Assembly (NCBI RefSeq): GCF_023698535.1
Contig: NZ_JALJCL010000002.1
Coordinates: forward strand, 62,001-126,000
DNA from: Halorientalis regularis
GTDB lineage: Archaea; Halobacteriota; Halobacteria; Halobacteriales; Haloarculaceae
Direction of reading: 5' to 3'
DNA length: 64,000 bases
This document shows, in pieces, positions 52,612 to 60,239 of the stretch. A model generated the notes under the pieces. That model was given only the letters and a program-made list of their open reading frames with translations, had not been told where the DNA came from and did not search any database. Within the stretch, counting starts at the first letter, position 1. Each line of letters opens with the position of its first letter. A program made the translations under genes and the position numbers.

Positions 52612-53175
52612 ATGTCAGACGAACTCATCACACGCGTCGAAGAAACGCTCGACAAGGACGAGGAACAGCTCAAGGACGACCTGCCGGACCTGCTCAACGA
52701 CATCCAGGGGCAAGAAAAGGAACTCATCACCGAGAATCCCGAAGTGTTCGCGAAGGTCATCGGCCGGATGGACGACATCGACATCGCGAGCTTCTACGAG
52801 GACGAGCCGGAGGCGGGCAACCAGTTCCAGGATCTGCTGTGGACGGGCGTCAACGTCCTCGTCGAAGAGAACCCCGAGATCAAAGACCAGATCGCGGCGG
52901 ACATCACGGCGAACTTCGAGGCCGACGACTGCCCCATGGAGGGCCACCTCGACGTCAACGCCGGCGAGGAGACCATCACCGGTGGCTCGGGTCCCGTCGC
53001 CGACCCCGACCTCACGCTGACCGGTCCCGCCGACACGCTGACCGGACTCATCACCGGCGGCATCGACCCGGTCCAGGGGTTCATGCAGCAGCAGTACGAA
53101 CTGGACGGCTCCGTCCAGAAGGGCACCCAACTCGCCTCCGTCATGGGCGAGATCACGGACAACGTCCCGAACTGA
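52612..53175 (+). CDS. SCP2 sterol-carrier-domain protein 2
   Basis: The product is 187 aa. Residues 1-75 are acidic and helical. The SCP2-like part contains I-T-A-N-F-E, G-H-L-D-V-N, D-L-T-L-T-G-P-A-D-T-L-T-G-L-I-T-G and V-Q-K-G-T-Q-L-A-S-V-M, matching the second half of SCP2 folds. It differs clearly from the SCP2 protein before it, so it is not a recent copy. The preferred start is the ATG at 52612 rather than 52600. Gene 53347 follows after 171 nt. Confidence 0.78.
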   Translation: MSDELITRVEETLDKDEEQLKDDLPDLLNDIQGQEKELITENPEVFAKVIGRMDDIDIASFYEDEPEAGNQFQDLLWTGVNVLVEENPEIKDQIAADITANFEADDCPMEGHLDVNAGEETITGGSGPVADPDLTLTGPADTLTGLITGGIDPVQGFMQQQYELDGSVQKGTQLASVMGEITDNVPN

Positions 53176-53346
53176 CGCCGTCTGGCGTCGCGATCAGGGG
53201 TCCCCGAGGTCCAGCGGGCACGGCACGTGGACACCGTCTCGGGCACGCGGGACAGCGAACTCGAGTCGGTCCGTGAGGACCGGAAGTACGTATTGACAAC
53301 GAGTGTCGTAACCGACATACCGAGCCGACACACCAAATAAACACGA

Positions 53347-54558
53347 TTGATTATGCACTTGACCGAAGAACAGGAAGCGTTCCGGGAGGAGTTGCGGTCG
53401 TACCTGCAGCGCGAAGTGGAGCCAGTCGTCGACGAAGCCGATCAGGAACCGTTCACCCGCGACGAGATGGTGAAGTACATGAAGGATCTCGAAGCGCTGG
53501 GGATCGGATTCAGCCCCGACACCGTCGAGGAGTTCTTCGGGGACCTGCGTCGCTTCGCCATCGTCTCCGAGGAAATCAGTTACTACTGGCCGAGTCTCAA
53601 CGTGGGGCTCCTGATGGGCTTTCCCGCCCAGTTCGTCCGCTTCGCCAGCGAGGAGACGCGGTCCAATCAGCTCTCGAAACTGGAGACCGGCGAGTGTATC
53701 GGCTCGCTCGCGGTCACGGAACCTGAGGGGGGCTCGGACACCGCCCAGCCCCGGACGGTCGCCCACAAAGAGGGCGACGAGTACGTTCTCGAAGGCGGGA
53801 AGACCTGGGTCGGCAACGCGCCCATCGCGGACGTGTCGCTGATCGTCGCCCACGACGAGGAAGCCGACGCTCAGGACATGTTCCTGGTCGACCGCGAGTA
53901 CTCGGACTACGAGGCCGAGACGCTCGACAAGATCGGCTGGAAGGCCGTCAACAACGGGCGGATGTACCTCGACGGCGTCCGCGTGCCGGAGGACAACAAG
54001 CTGTCGGCGATCATCGGCAACGCGATCCGCGACGGGAACCAGTTAACCGACGTGGTGCCGTTCCCGGACTCGGTCGCGGAGCTGTTCTTCGACCAGAAGG
54101 CGCTGAACGCGACGTTCTCCTTCATGCGAACCGGGATGTCGTTCATGTCCGTCGGCATCATGCAGGCGGCCTACGACGAAGTCGTCGACTACGTCCAGGA
54201 ACGGGAAACCTTCGGCAAACCCATCGCCGAACACCAGCTCGTCCAGGAACTGCTCTACGATATCCGGGTCGACCTGGAAACCTCGCGCCAGCTCTCGCGG
54301 CGGGCCCTGGAATCACTGGAGAACGGTTCCAGCGACGCACGCCTGCTCACCTCGATGGCGAAAGGCTACACCGCCGAGAAAGCCCACGAGGCCACCTCGA
54401 ACGCCATCCAGGTGATGGGCGGCGAGGGGCTCAAGACGGAGAACCGGCTGGAACGCTACTTCCGTGACGCCCGCGTCATGCCGATCCCCGACGGGACGAC
54501 CGAGATCCAGAAACTCATCGTCGGCAAGGAAATCACGGGCCGCTCGGCCTACGACTGA
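53347..54558 (+). CDS. acyl-CoA dehydrogenase-like flavoprotein 1
   Basis: The product is 401-403 aa. N-terminal helices, the FAD-binding F-A-S-E-E-T and V-T-E-P-E-G-G-S-D-T, a beta domain, and the C-terminal R-E-T-F-G-K-P-I, Q-V-M-G-G-E-G and R-D-A-R-V-M-P-I-P-D-G-T-T-E-I-Q-K define the family. The Glu that serves as base in medium-chain enzymes (E-G-T) is Asp here (D-G-T). The ATG at 53353 is a possible second start. Substrate unknown, but SCP2 neighbours hint at a bulky lipid. The upstream 171 nt has AT-rich sequence but no clear shared element, so it may be read with the SCP2 gene. Confidence 0.9.
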   Translation: MIMHLTEEQEAFREELRSYLQREVEPVVDEADQEPFTRDEMVKYMKDLEALGIGFSPDTVEEFFGDLRRFAIVSEEISYYWPSLNVGLLMGFPAQFVRFASEETRSNQLSKLETGECIGSLAVTEPEGGSDTAQPRTVAHKEGDEYVLEGGKTWVGNAPIADVSLIVAHDEEADAQDMFLVDREYSDYEAETLDKIGWKAVNNGRMYLDGVRVPEDNKLSAIIGNAIRDGNQLTDVVPFPDSVAELFFDQKALNATFSFMRTGMSFMSVGIMQAAYDEVVDYVQERETFGKPIAEHQLVQELLYDIRVDLETSRQLSRRALESLENGSSDARLLTSMAKGYTAEKAHEATSNAIQVMGGEGLKTENRLERYFRDARVMPIPDGTTEIQKLIVGKEITGRSAYD

Positions 54559-55196
54559 CCGGCGGCGTCGTTCGGAGGCTCTTCGGTCCGCTTTCGCACG
54601 CGCTCGACGAACTGTCGCATTCCGACCAGCGCGACCATCCCGACCAGCGGTGCGATCCGTGGTGGCCCCTCCCGGTCGGCCTCTGCGTCACCGTCGTCGG
54701 TCTCCGCGCCGTCACCGTCGTTCCGGTCGGCGGTTCGATCCACCCCGAACGTCTCGACGGACACGTCGGTCTCCTGCTCGGTCTCGGCGTCGGCGGTCGA
54801 CCCGTCGCGCTCGTCTTCGGCCGCGTCGTTCTCGTCGGCCGTCGCGTCGCTCGGTGCCTCGTCGGCGACGTCGACGGCCCCGGTGTCGCCGACGACCTGG
54901 ACGGTCCCCTCGAAGTCCCGGTCGAGATCCGGCTCGTCGCGGTCACCCTCGTCGTCTGCCTCGCTCTCACCGCGGCTGTCGAGGGCGTAGCGGAGGACGA
55001 CGCCCAGCGCCGCCAGCCCCAGCCCGGAGAGGGTGAGCACCGTCGTCAGTCGCCGGGAGTCGGACTCGTCGGCGTCGGGGGCCGAATCGTCGACGCTCGA
55101 TCCACCCGTGGCGTCCCCGGGACCATCGGACTCCCCACCCGGGAGCCGCGAGGTGAGCGTCTCGGGGACGCGCCCCTGGAGGTTCGGTCGATCCAT
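54549..55196 (-). CDS. single-helix acidic membrane protein, function unknown
   Basis: The product is 215 aa. One clear membrane helix near 50-66 (V-L-T-L-S-G-L-G-L-A-A-L-G-V-V-L) sits between two long acidic, low-complexity regions. A second short hydrophobic stretch (I-A-P-L-V-G-M-V-A-L-V-G) near 182-195 is followed by a basic end. It overlaps the end of the acyl-CoA dehydrogenase-like gene by 10 nt on the other strand. Composition and codon use look genuine. It may be unrelated to the oxidative locus. Confidence 0.68.
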   Translation of the reverse strand: MDRPNLQGRVPETLTSRLPGGESDGPGDATGGSSVDDSAPDADESDSRRLTTVLTLSGLGLAALGVVLRYALDSRGESEADDEGDRDEPDLDRDFEGTVQVVGDTGAVDVADEAPSDATADENDAAEDERDGSTADAETEQETDVSVETFGVDRTADRNDGDGAETDDGDAEADREGPPRIAPLVGMVALVGMRQFVERVRKRTEEPPNDAAGQS

Positions 55197-55248
55197 GTGG
55201 GGCCAGCTACGACGGCCAGCACATTACGTTTGTGGCAGTCGCTACCGG

Positions 55249-55276
55249 ACATAAACCTCCCTCGTATGTGACGGGG
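55249..55276 (+). promoter_or_regulatory. promoter of the second acyl-CoA dehydrogenase-like gene: TATA plus shared element
   Basis: ACATAAAC at 55249-55256, then CCTCGTATGTGACGGGG at 55260-55276. Its core TCGTATGTGA is the reverse complement of TCACATACGA in the 52508 promoter, while the flanking CCC and GGG keep their order. Confidence 0.6.
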
Positions 55277-55363
55277 TAGGCATTACGCCGTTCCGCGATA
55301 ACGCTCTGCTAACCTGGCCGCCGACGTGCGCGGCGTCGGTGCCGCCATGGGGGAGACGACAAC

Positions 55364-56569
55364 ATGCAATTCGACAAGACACACGAGATGTTCCGTGACT
55401 CGCTCCGGGACTACCTCGAGAGCGAGATCGAACCGGACGTGCAGGAACTTGACAAGCAGGAGATGACCAAAGAGGAGGCTGTCGGCTACCTGCGCGACCT
55501 CCGGAAGCTGGGGATTGGCTTCGACCAGGAGACCGCACAGGACTACTTCGGCGACCTGAAGTACTACGTCATCGGGTCCGAGGAGATCTCCCGCGTCTGG
55601 CCGAGCCTGAACGTCATGCTCAACATGTCGTTCCCGGCCATGTTCGCCAACTGGGCCAGCGAGGAGACCCAGGACGCGCTGGACGACAAACTGGAGAACG
55701 GCGAAGCCATCGGCGCGCTGGGCGTCACCGAGCCCGGCTCGGGCAGTCACTCCAGCAAGCCCAACACCGTCGCCCGCAAGGACGGCGACGAGTACGTCAT
55801 CAACGGCGAGAAGACCTGGGTGAGCAACGCCCAGATCTGTGACCTGACGATGATCGTCGCGTGGGACGAGGCAAACGACGCACAGGACATGTTCATCGTC
55901 GACCAGGAGAACTCCCCGTTCGACACGCGCAAACTGGACAAGCTCGGCTGGAAGGGCTCGCCGACCGGCCAGATGTTCTTCGACGACGTGCGCGTGCCCG
56001 AGGGCAACAAGCTCAGCAACGCCATCCGCAACCTGATCCTCGAACACGGCGACCTCGCGGAAGCCCTGCCCTTCCCCAACGAGATGGTCGACCTGTTCCT
56101 GAGCCACAAGCCGCTGAACGCCATCTTCTCGTTCATGCGGACCGGGATGGCCGCGATGGCGGTCGGCATCCAGCAAGCGGCCTACGAGGACGCCCTGGAG
56201 TACGCGACCGACCGGGAGACCTTCGGCAAACCCATCGCCCAGCACCAGCTCGTCCAGAACCGCCTCTACAAGATGAAGGCCAACGTCGAGACCTCGCGCC
56301 TGCTGACCCACGAGGCCGTCGAGAAGCTGTCCAACGCCGACGACGAGTCGCGGATGTACTCCTCGCTCGCGAAGGGCTACGCCTGTGACAAGTCCGTCGA
56401 GACCGCCCGCCACGGCGTCGAACTGTACGGTGGCAACGGGCTCTCGACCGACTACCCGCTGGAGCGGTACTACCGCGACGCCCAGACGATGACGATCCCC
56501 GACGGCACCGAGGAGATCATGAAGCTCATCGTCGGCTACGAGATGACCGACATGTCGGCCTACGCGTAA
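55364..56569 (+). CDS. acyl-CoA dehydrogenase-like flavoprotein 2
   Basis: The product is 401 aa and clearly a paralogue of the protein at 53347. The same blocks recur (W-P-S-L-N-V, W-A-S-E-E-T, G-V-T-E-P-G-S-G-S, R-E-T-F-G-K-P-I, E-L-Y-G-G-N-G-L-S-T, M-T-I-P-D-G-T-E-E-I). The base position again is Asp (D-G-T). Two related flavoproteins in one locus may form a heteromer, as known for steroid-degrading ACADs of actinobacteria; here that is inference. It has its own promoter with the shared element. IS1341-type DNA begins just after it. Confidence 0.9.
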   Translation: MQFDKTHEMFRDSLRDYLESEIEPDVQELDKQEMTKEEAVGYLRDLRKLGIGFDQETAQDYFGDLKYYVIGSEEISRVWPSLNVMLNMSFPAMFANWASEETQDALDDKLENGEAIGALGVTEPGSGSHSSKPNTVARKDGDEYVINGEKTWVSNAQICDLTMIVAWDEANDAQDMFIVDQENSPFDTRKLDKLGWKGSPTGQMFFDDVRVPEGNKLSNAIRNLILEHGDLAEALPFPNEMVDLFLSHKPLNAIFSFMRTGMAAMAVGIQQAAYEDALEYATDRETFGKPIAQHQLVQNRLYKMKANVETSRLLTHEAVEKLSNADDESRMYSSLAKGYACDKSVETARHGVELYGGNGLSTDYPLERYYRDAQTMTIPDGTEEIMKLIVGYEMTDMSAYA

Positions 56570-56590
56570 ACTACCCCACCTACTCGCTCA

Positions 56591-56725
56591 CGGCTTCTTC
56601 TCGCGGGCCGCCGGCCCGCTCGAATGGTCCGCGGAACTTCGTTCCGCGCTATCGCCGTTCGCTTCGTTGAGGGTGTCGTCAGAAGCGGAGCTTCTGACTG
56701 CTAACCAGAACCTTCGGTTCTGGTG
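56591..56725 (-). ncRNA. candidate omega RNA / right-end hairpin array of tnpB
   Basis: Four perfect hairpins are packed in this stretch: 56603-56619 (7 bp), 56631-56647 (7 bp), 56678-56698 (9 bp, GTCAGAAGC-GGA-GCTTCTGAC) and 56704-56724 (9 bp, ACCAGAACC-TTC-GGTTCTGGT). The last overlaps the 3' end of tnpB. TnpB guide RNAs arise from exactly this place, in tnpB sense, with the guide beyond the element end. Here that would be 56571-56590. It is a structural prediction. Confidence 0.55.
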
Positions 56726-57966
56726 ATGGGGCTTTCGCGTGGACTCCCGCTCTGGCCGGACTCCCCGGCAGGAGGTTCATACTCTCCGTTCGCGTTCAAC
56801 GTCCCGCGATTCAAGCGCACGCCTACGGGTGCGCCTCCACCGTCCCCAGTTTGGTTACGGCGGAGATACCGCAAGCCGATGTTCTTGGCGGCGTTGTAGT
56901 CGGCGTGGTTCTCGTAGCCGCACTTCAGACACTCGAAGGATTCGCTCTCACGGTTGTCCGGATGCGTGAACCCACACGTAGAGCAACGCCGTGACGTGTT
57001 CTCCGGGTCCACCTGCTCCACGTTGATACCGTGGAGTTCGGCCTTGTATTCGACGTACTCGTACAACCGCTCGAACGCCCACTTATGACCCCACGACGCC
57101 CCCGAGAGCCGGTCGCGGATGCCGGTCAACTCCTCGAAGGCGATGACCGTACAGCCGTTTTCGGTGGCTTCTTCGATGATACCGTTGGCAATCCGGTGGA
57201 GCATCATCTTGAACCGACCCGTCTCTTTGCGACCGACCGCTTGGATATTCTCGTGAGCGTGACGTGAGCCACACTGTTGGAGGTCGGCACGCCGGTTCTC
57301 GTACTCCCGCCGCCAGTGGTCGAACTCGTGACCGCTCCAGAACGTGCCCGTTGACGCAACCGCGAGTTGGTTCACGCCGAGGTCAACGCCGAGGACTGTG
57401 CTATGCCCGGTCGTTGCCTGTTCCGACGTGTCCGACTCCATCTCCGCCTTTGTGCGGAGGTGAAGGAACCACTCGCCGTCCTTGTTGTGGAGTTCTGCGC
57501 TCGTCACCTCGTAATCGTCGTTGTCGAGATACCGGCTGTGAGGTGTGTCGCGGTCCCCGTCAGGCAGGACGTACTGGGCTTCGATACGTCCGTCAACGGT
57601 TGCTAGCGACACGGACTCGTCGTGGAAGGCCGCACACCGTTTGTCGTAGACGACGGTCGGGGTCGAGAAGTGAGGTTCGCCCGCGTACTCGCCCTGTTTC
57701 CAGCGGGCGACGACGCCCTGTACGGCGTCGGCGGCCTTGTTGCGGGCGTTCTGGACGAGATTCGCGTGCAACCGTGTCTGGTCACGTACCTCGTCGTAGG
57801 TTTCCTCTTGCAATTGGGCCTTGCTCGTGGTCTTGTAGTTGCCTTGCCAAGCGTGGTCAACGACGTAGTTGGCAGCCCATAGAAACTCATCGACTGTCTC
57901 GCGGAGAAGTGCGGCGTCGTCGCTGTCCACGTCGAGTTTCACCGGGACAGTACGCCGCACCTCCAT
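56701..57966 (-). CDS. tnpB: TnpB RNA-guided nuclease (IS1341-type transposase-associated protein)
   Basis: The product is 421 aa. The RuvC-like catalytic triad is intact: D195 (G-V-D-L-G-V-N), E278 (I-A-F-E-E-L) and D356 ([11 protein letters not shown]). The zinc finger has C328/C331 and C346/C349. The N-terminal HTH_OrfB domain starts [10 protein letters not shown]. TnpB is the ancestor of Cas12 and cuts DNA matching a guide derived from the element's right end. Nothing suggests decay. The acidic, Gly-rich tail overlaps the hairpin array. TATA TTTATAAAC lies about 25 nt upstream. Confidence 0.93.
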   Translation of the reverse strand: MEVRRTVPVKLDVDSDDAALLRETVDEFLWAANYVVDHAWQGNYKTTSKAQLQEETYDEVRDQTRLHANLVQNARNKAADAVQGVVARWKQGEYAGEPHFSTPTVVYDKRCAAFHDESVSLATVDGRIEAQYVLPDGDRDTPHSRYLDNDDYEVTSAELHNKDGEWFLHLRTKAEMESDTSEQATTGHSTVLGVDLGVNQLAVASTGTFWSGHEFDHWRREYENRRADLQQCGSRHAHENIQAVGRKETGRFKMMLHRIANGIIEEATENGCTVIAFEELTGIRDRLSGASWGHKWAFERLYEYVEYKAELHGINVEQVDPENTSRRCSTCGFTHPDNRESESFECLKCGYENHADYNAAKNIGLRYLRRNQTGDGGGAPVGVRLNRGTLNANGEYEPPAGESGQSGSPRESPITRTEGSG

Positions 57967-57985
57967 ACGTCAGATGTATAGCTGG

Positions 57986-57995
57986 TGGTTTATAA
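57986..57995 (-). promoter_or_regulatory. TATA box of tnpB
   Basis: GTTTATAAAC (palindromic) about 20-29 nt before the ATG at 57966. It implies a leaderless tnpB mRNA and marks the inside of the left end. Confidence 0.6.
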
Positions 57996-58044
57996 ACGTT
58001 GAGCAGAAAGGGCGGCAACAGTCCGTGGTATGTTTCGGGGTTGT

Positions 58045-58190
58045 CGGCTTCTGCTCACGGGCCGCAGGCCCGTTCGCACGGCCCGCGGAGCTTCGCTCCA
58101 CGCTGTCCTCTCCGGCCTACTCGCGTCGTCCTTCCGACTGTCGTCGGAAGTCCTCGCTCCTTGAGGCCGGAGGCTCCGCCTCGAAACTGC
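58045..58190 (-). repeat. solo IS1341 right-end-like block homologous to 56591-56725
   Basis: Starting at CGGCTTCT this block aligns with the tnpB right end: CGGGCC-GCA-GGCCCG, GGCCCGCGGAGCTTCGCTCC and ACGCTGTCC match CGGGCC-GCC-GGCCCG, GGTCCGCGGAACTTCGTTCC and GCGCTATCG. It then has its own hairpins: CTTCCGAC-TGTC-GTCGGAAG and an imperfect one at 58159-58184. No tnpB is attached to it. The 353-nt stretch 57967-58319 otherwise holds the tnpB promoter and, at 58191-58319, nothing I can identify. Confidence 0.65.
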
Positions 58191-58319
58191 TGATCGGGAC
58201 CGGGCGGCCCGAATCCCACGAACACCGCATCAGGTTTCGGCTTCGAGGTGGGCTCGCCGACCGGGACCGCCCGTCGAGTCAGGGCCCGTATCCCGACAGC
58301 CGTCGAGAGGGGCGAAGCG

Positions 58320-59933
58320 TCAGTCGTGCCGGAACGCCCGCGAGCCTGTGAAGACCATCGCCATGTCGTGTTCGTTCGCGGCCTCGATCACGTCGTCGTC
58401 GTTGACCGAGCCACCGGGCTGGATCACCGCTTCGATGCCGGCTTCGGCAGCGGCCTCGATGCCGTCCGGGAACGGGAAGAAGGCGTCCGAAGCCATGACC
58501 GCACCGTCTGCGCTCTTGCCCTCGGCGTCTTTCTCGGCTTTCATCTTCGCGATCTCGACGGCGTCGACACGGGAGACCTGTCCGGCACCGACGCCGACCG
58601 TCTCGGTGCCGTCGGCGAACAGGATGGCGTTGGATTTGACGTGTTTGATCGTCTGCCAGGCGAACAGGAGAGAGTCGATCTGCTCGTCGGTGGGTTCGCG
58701 TTCGGTGACGACCTCCAGATCCTCGCGAGCCGGGGCCTGGGTGTCCCGTTCCTGCACGAGTGTGCCGCCGACGAGGTCCTTCTCGGTGACCGGTTCGGTC
58801 ACGTCGTAGTTGTCGCTCACGGAGAGGACGCGGAGGTTCTCCTTCTCGAAGAGAGTGTCGAGGGCGTCGTCGGTGTAGCCAGGCGCGACGACGACCTCTT
58901 TGAACGAGTCGATGATCTGTGCGGCCGTCTCCTGGTCGCACTCGCGGTTCAAGGCGACGATACCACCGAACGCGCTCTTGGGGTCGGTGGCCAGGGCGTC
59001 GGCGTAGGCGTCGCTGAGGGAGTCGGCGGTCGCACAGCCCGCGGGGTTGGTGTGTTTGATGACCGCGGCTGCGGGCTCTTCGAACTCCTTGACGATGTTG
59101 AGGGCGGCGTCGGTGTCGTTGTAGTTGTTGTAGGACATCCCCTTCGCGCCCTCGTTCAACTGCTCGGCACCGACGACGCTGGCTTCGTCGCAGGTCGAAT
59201 CAGCATAGAGGGCGGCGTCCTGATGTGGGTTCTCCCCGTAGCGCAGGTCGGCGTGACGGTCCTCGCTGGTGACCCGGCGTTCCGGGAAGTCGCCGCCGGT
59301 GTCGCCCTCGACGTGGACCTGGTTGGCGTCCCAGTCGATCTCGACGCGATCCTGGGCGAACCACTTGACCGCGCGCGGGTACGCTTTCATCTCGCCCTGG
59401 TAGAGGACACGCTCTTTGAGGTCGTCGGCGTCGTCGCCGTCGTAGACGGGGATCGGTTCCTGCGTGACGACGGGACCGCCGTCGACCTCGTCTTCGATCA
59501 GCGAGCCATCCTCGGCGACGGCGTCGGTGACGGCGTGGACGGTACAGCCCACCACGTCGACGCCGTACTCCAGCGCGTCGCCCCACGCGTCCATGCCCGG
59601 GAACGCGGGCAGCAGGGAGGGGTGGACGTTCAGCGTGGTCGGCATCGGATCGAGGAAGGTGTCCGAGAGGACGCGCATGTAGCCGTCCAGACAGACGAGG
59701 TCGAACTCGTAGTCCTCGAGGGCCTCGACGACGCGTGCCTCGTGTTCCCGTCGGCTCTCGTCGTCGCGCTGGACGACCGTTTCCGTCGGAATCCCTCGTT
59801 TCTCGGCCTTCTCGACGACCGGCGCGTCCTCGGAGTTGGTGAGGACGACGGCGAGTTCGGCCCCGCCGGGTGCCAGATCGTGGACGTTCAGTAAATTGCG
59901 GCCGCGGTTGCTGGCCATGCCCGCTAGCTTCAT
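58320..59933 (-). CDS. purNH: fused PurN/PurH: GAR transformylase-like and AICAR transformylase
   Basis: The product is 537 aa. The N-terminal PurN-like part (about 1-195) has L-A-G-M-A-S-N-R-G-R-N, then N-V-H-P-S-L-L-P-A-F-P and V-D-G-G-P-V-V-T-Q-E. The C-terminal AICAR transformylase domain starts L-R-Y-G-E-N-P-H-Q and has K-H-T-N-P-A-G-C-A, S-A-F-G-G-I-V-A-L and D-A-F-F-P-F-P-D-G-I. The IMP cyclohydrolase domain of bacterial PurH is missing, in line with archaeal PurO. The frame from 60098 is longer, but M-K-L-A-G-M at 59933 is the family start. Confidence 0.92.
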   Translation of the reverse strand: MKLAGMASNRGRNLLNVHDLAPGGAELAVVLTNSEDAPVVEKAEKRGIPTETVVQRDDESRREHEARVVEALEDYEFDLVCLDGYMRVLSDTFLDPMPTTLNVHPSLLPAFPGMDAWGDALEYGVDVVGCTVHAVTDAVAEDGSLIEDEVDGGPVVTQEPIPVYDGDDADDLKERVLYQGEMKAYPRAVKWFAQDRVEIDWDANQVHVEGDTGGDFPERRVTSEDRHADLRYGENPHQDAALYADSTCDEASVVGAEQLNEGAKGMSYNNYNDTDAALNIVKEFEEPAAAVIKHTNPAGCATADSLSDAYADALATDPKSAFGGIVALNRECDQETAAQIIDSFKEVVVAPGYTDDALDTLFEKENLRVLSVSDNYDVTEPVTEKDLVGGTLVQERDTQAPAREDLEVVTEREPTDEQIDSLLFAWQTIKHVKSNAILFADGTETVGVGAGQVSRVDAVEIAKMKAEKDAEGKSADGAVMASDAFFPFPDGIEAAAEAGIEAVIQPGGSVNDDDVIEAANEHDMAMVFTGSRAFRHD

Positions 59934-60239
59934 GTGCGGAGGGGGGCGGTCCGGGCGCAAAGGCGTTGCGAATCGCTCAGCCGTGACTCCGCGGTGTATC
60001 CCGAAAGGGGTGTGGGGGGAGAGATGTGGGGGGTGGGGACAAGGGAGAGTGAGAGTGGAGTGAACCACACTTGGGGTGATCAGTTTCCCCAGTGGCAAGT
60101 GCCGATTCGTTGCTTATCATTGTTCCGCTTTCTCCCACGTATAGCTAACAGCGTTCAGCGGTGCGGCAAATGTTTTGATGCTGTAATATATTGGTTCGGG
60201 CATGACTCGCGAGATGCAGCCAAGTCCGGTGAGCACGCC
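59934..60239. other. 306-nt divergent intergenic region with a G-rich tract
   Basis: No gene is seen. It holds the start regions of purNH and of the carboxyltransferase. AATATATT at about 60185-60192 is a probable TATA box for the latter. The part 60007-60045 is a dense G tract on the plus strand (runs of 4, 6, 6, 4 and 3 G), described under findings. Confidence 0.6.

Larger units (their letters stand above)
56591..57998 (-). mobile_element. IS200/IS605-group element of IS1341 type (tnpB only)
   Basis: It spans the tnpB gene, its promoter at about 57986-57995 and a hairpin-rich right end reaching 56591. No tnpA transposase is present. The right boundary is placed by homology to the second hairpin block at 58045, whose identity starts at the same CGGCTTCT word. 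The left end is not certain. Tnp-B-only elements move in trans with a TnpA elsewhere. Confidence 0.7.

Noticed and set aside
58248-59894. 548-codon open frame on the plus strand
   Set aside because: It is the antisense shadow of purNH, common in GC-rich haloarchaeal DNA.
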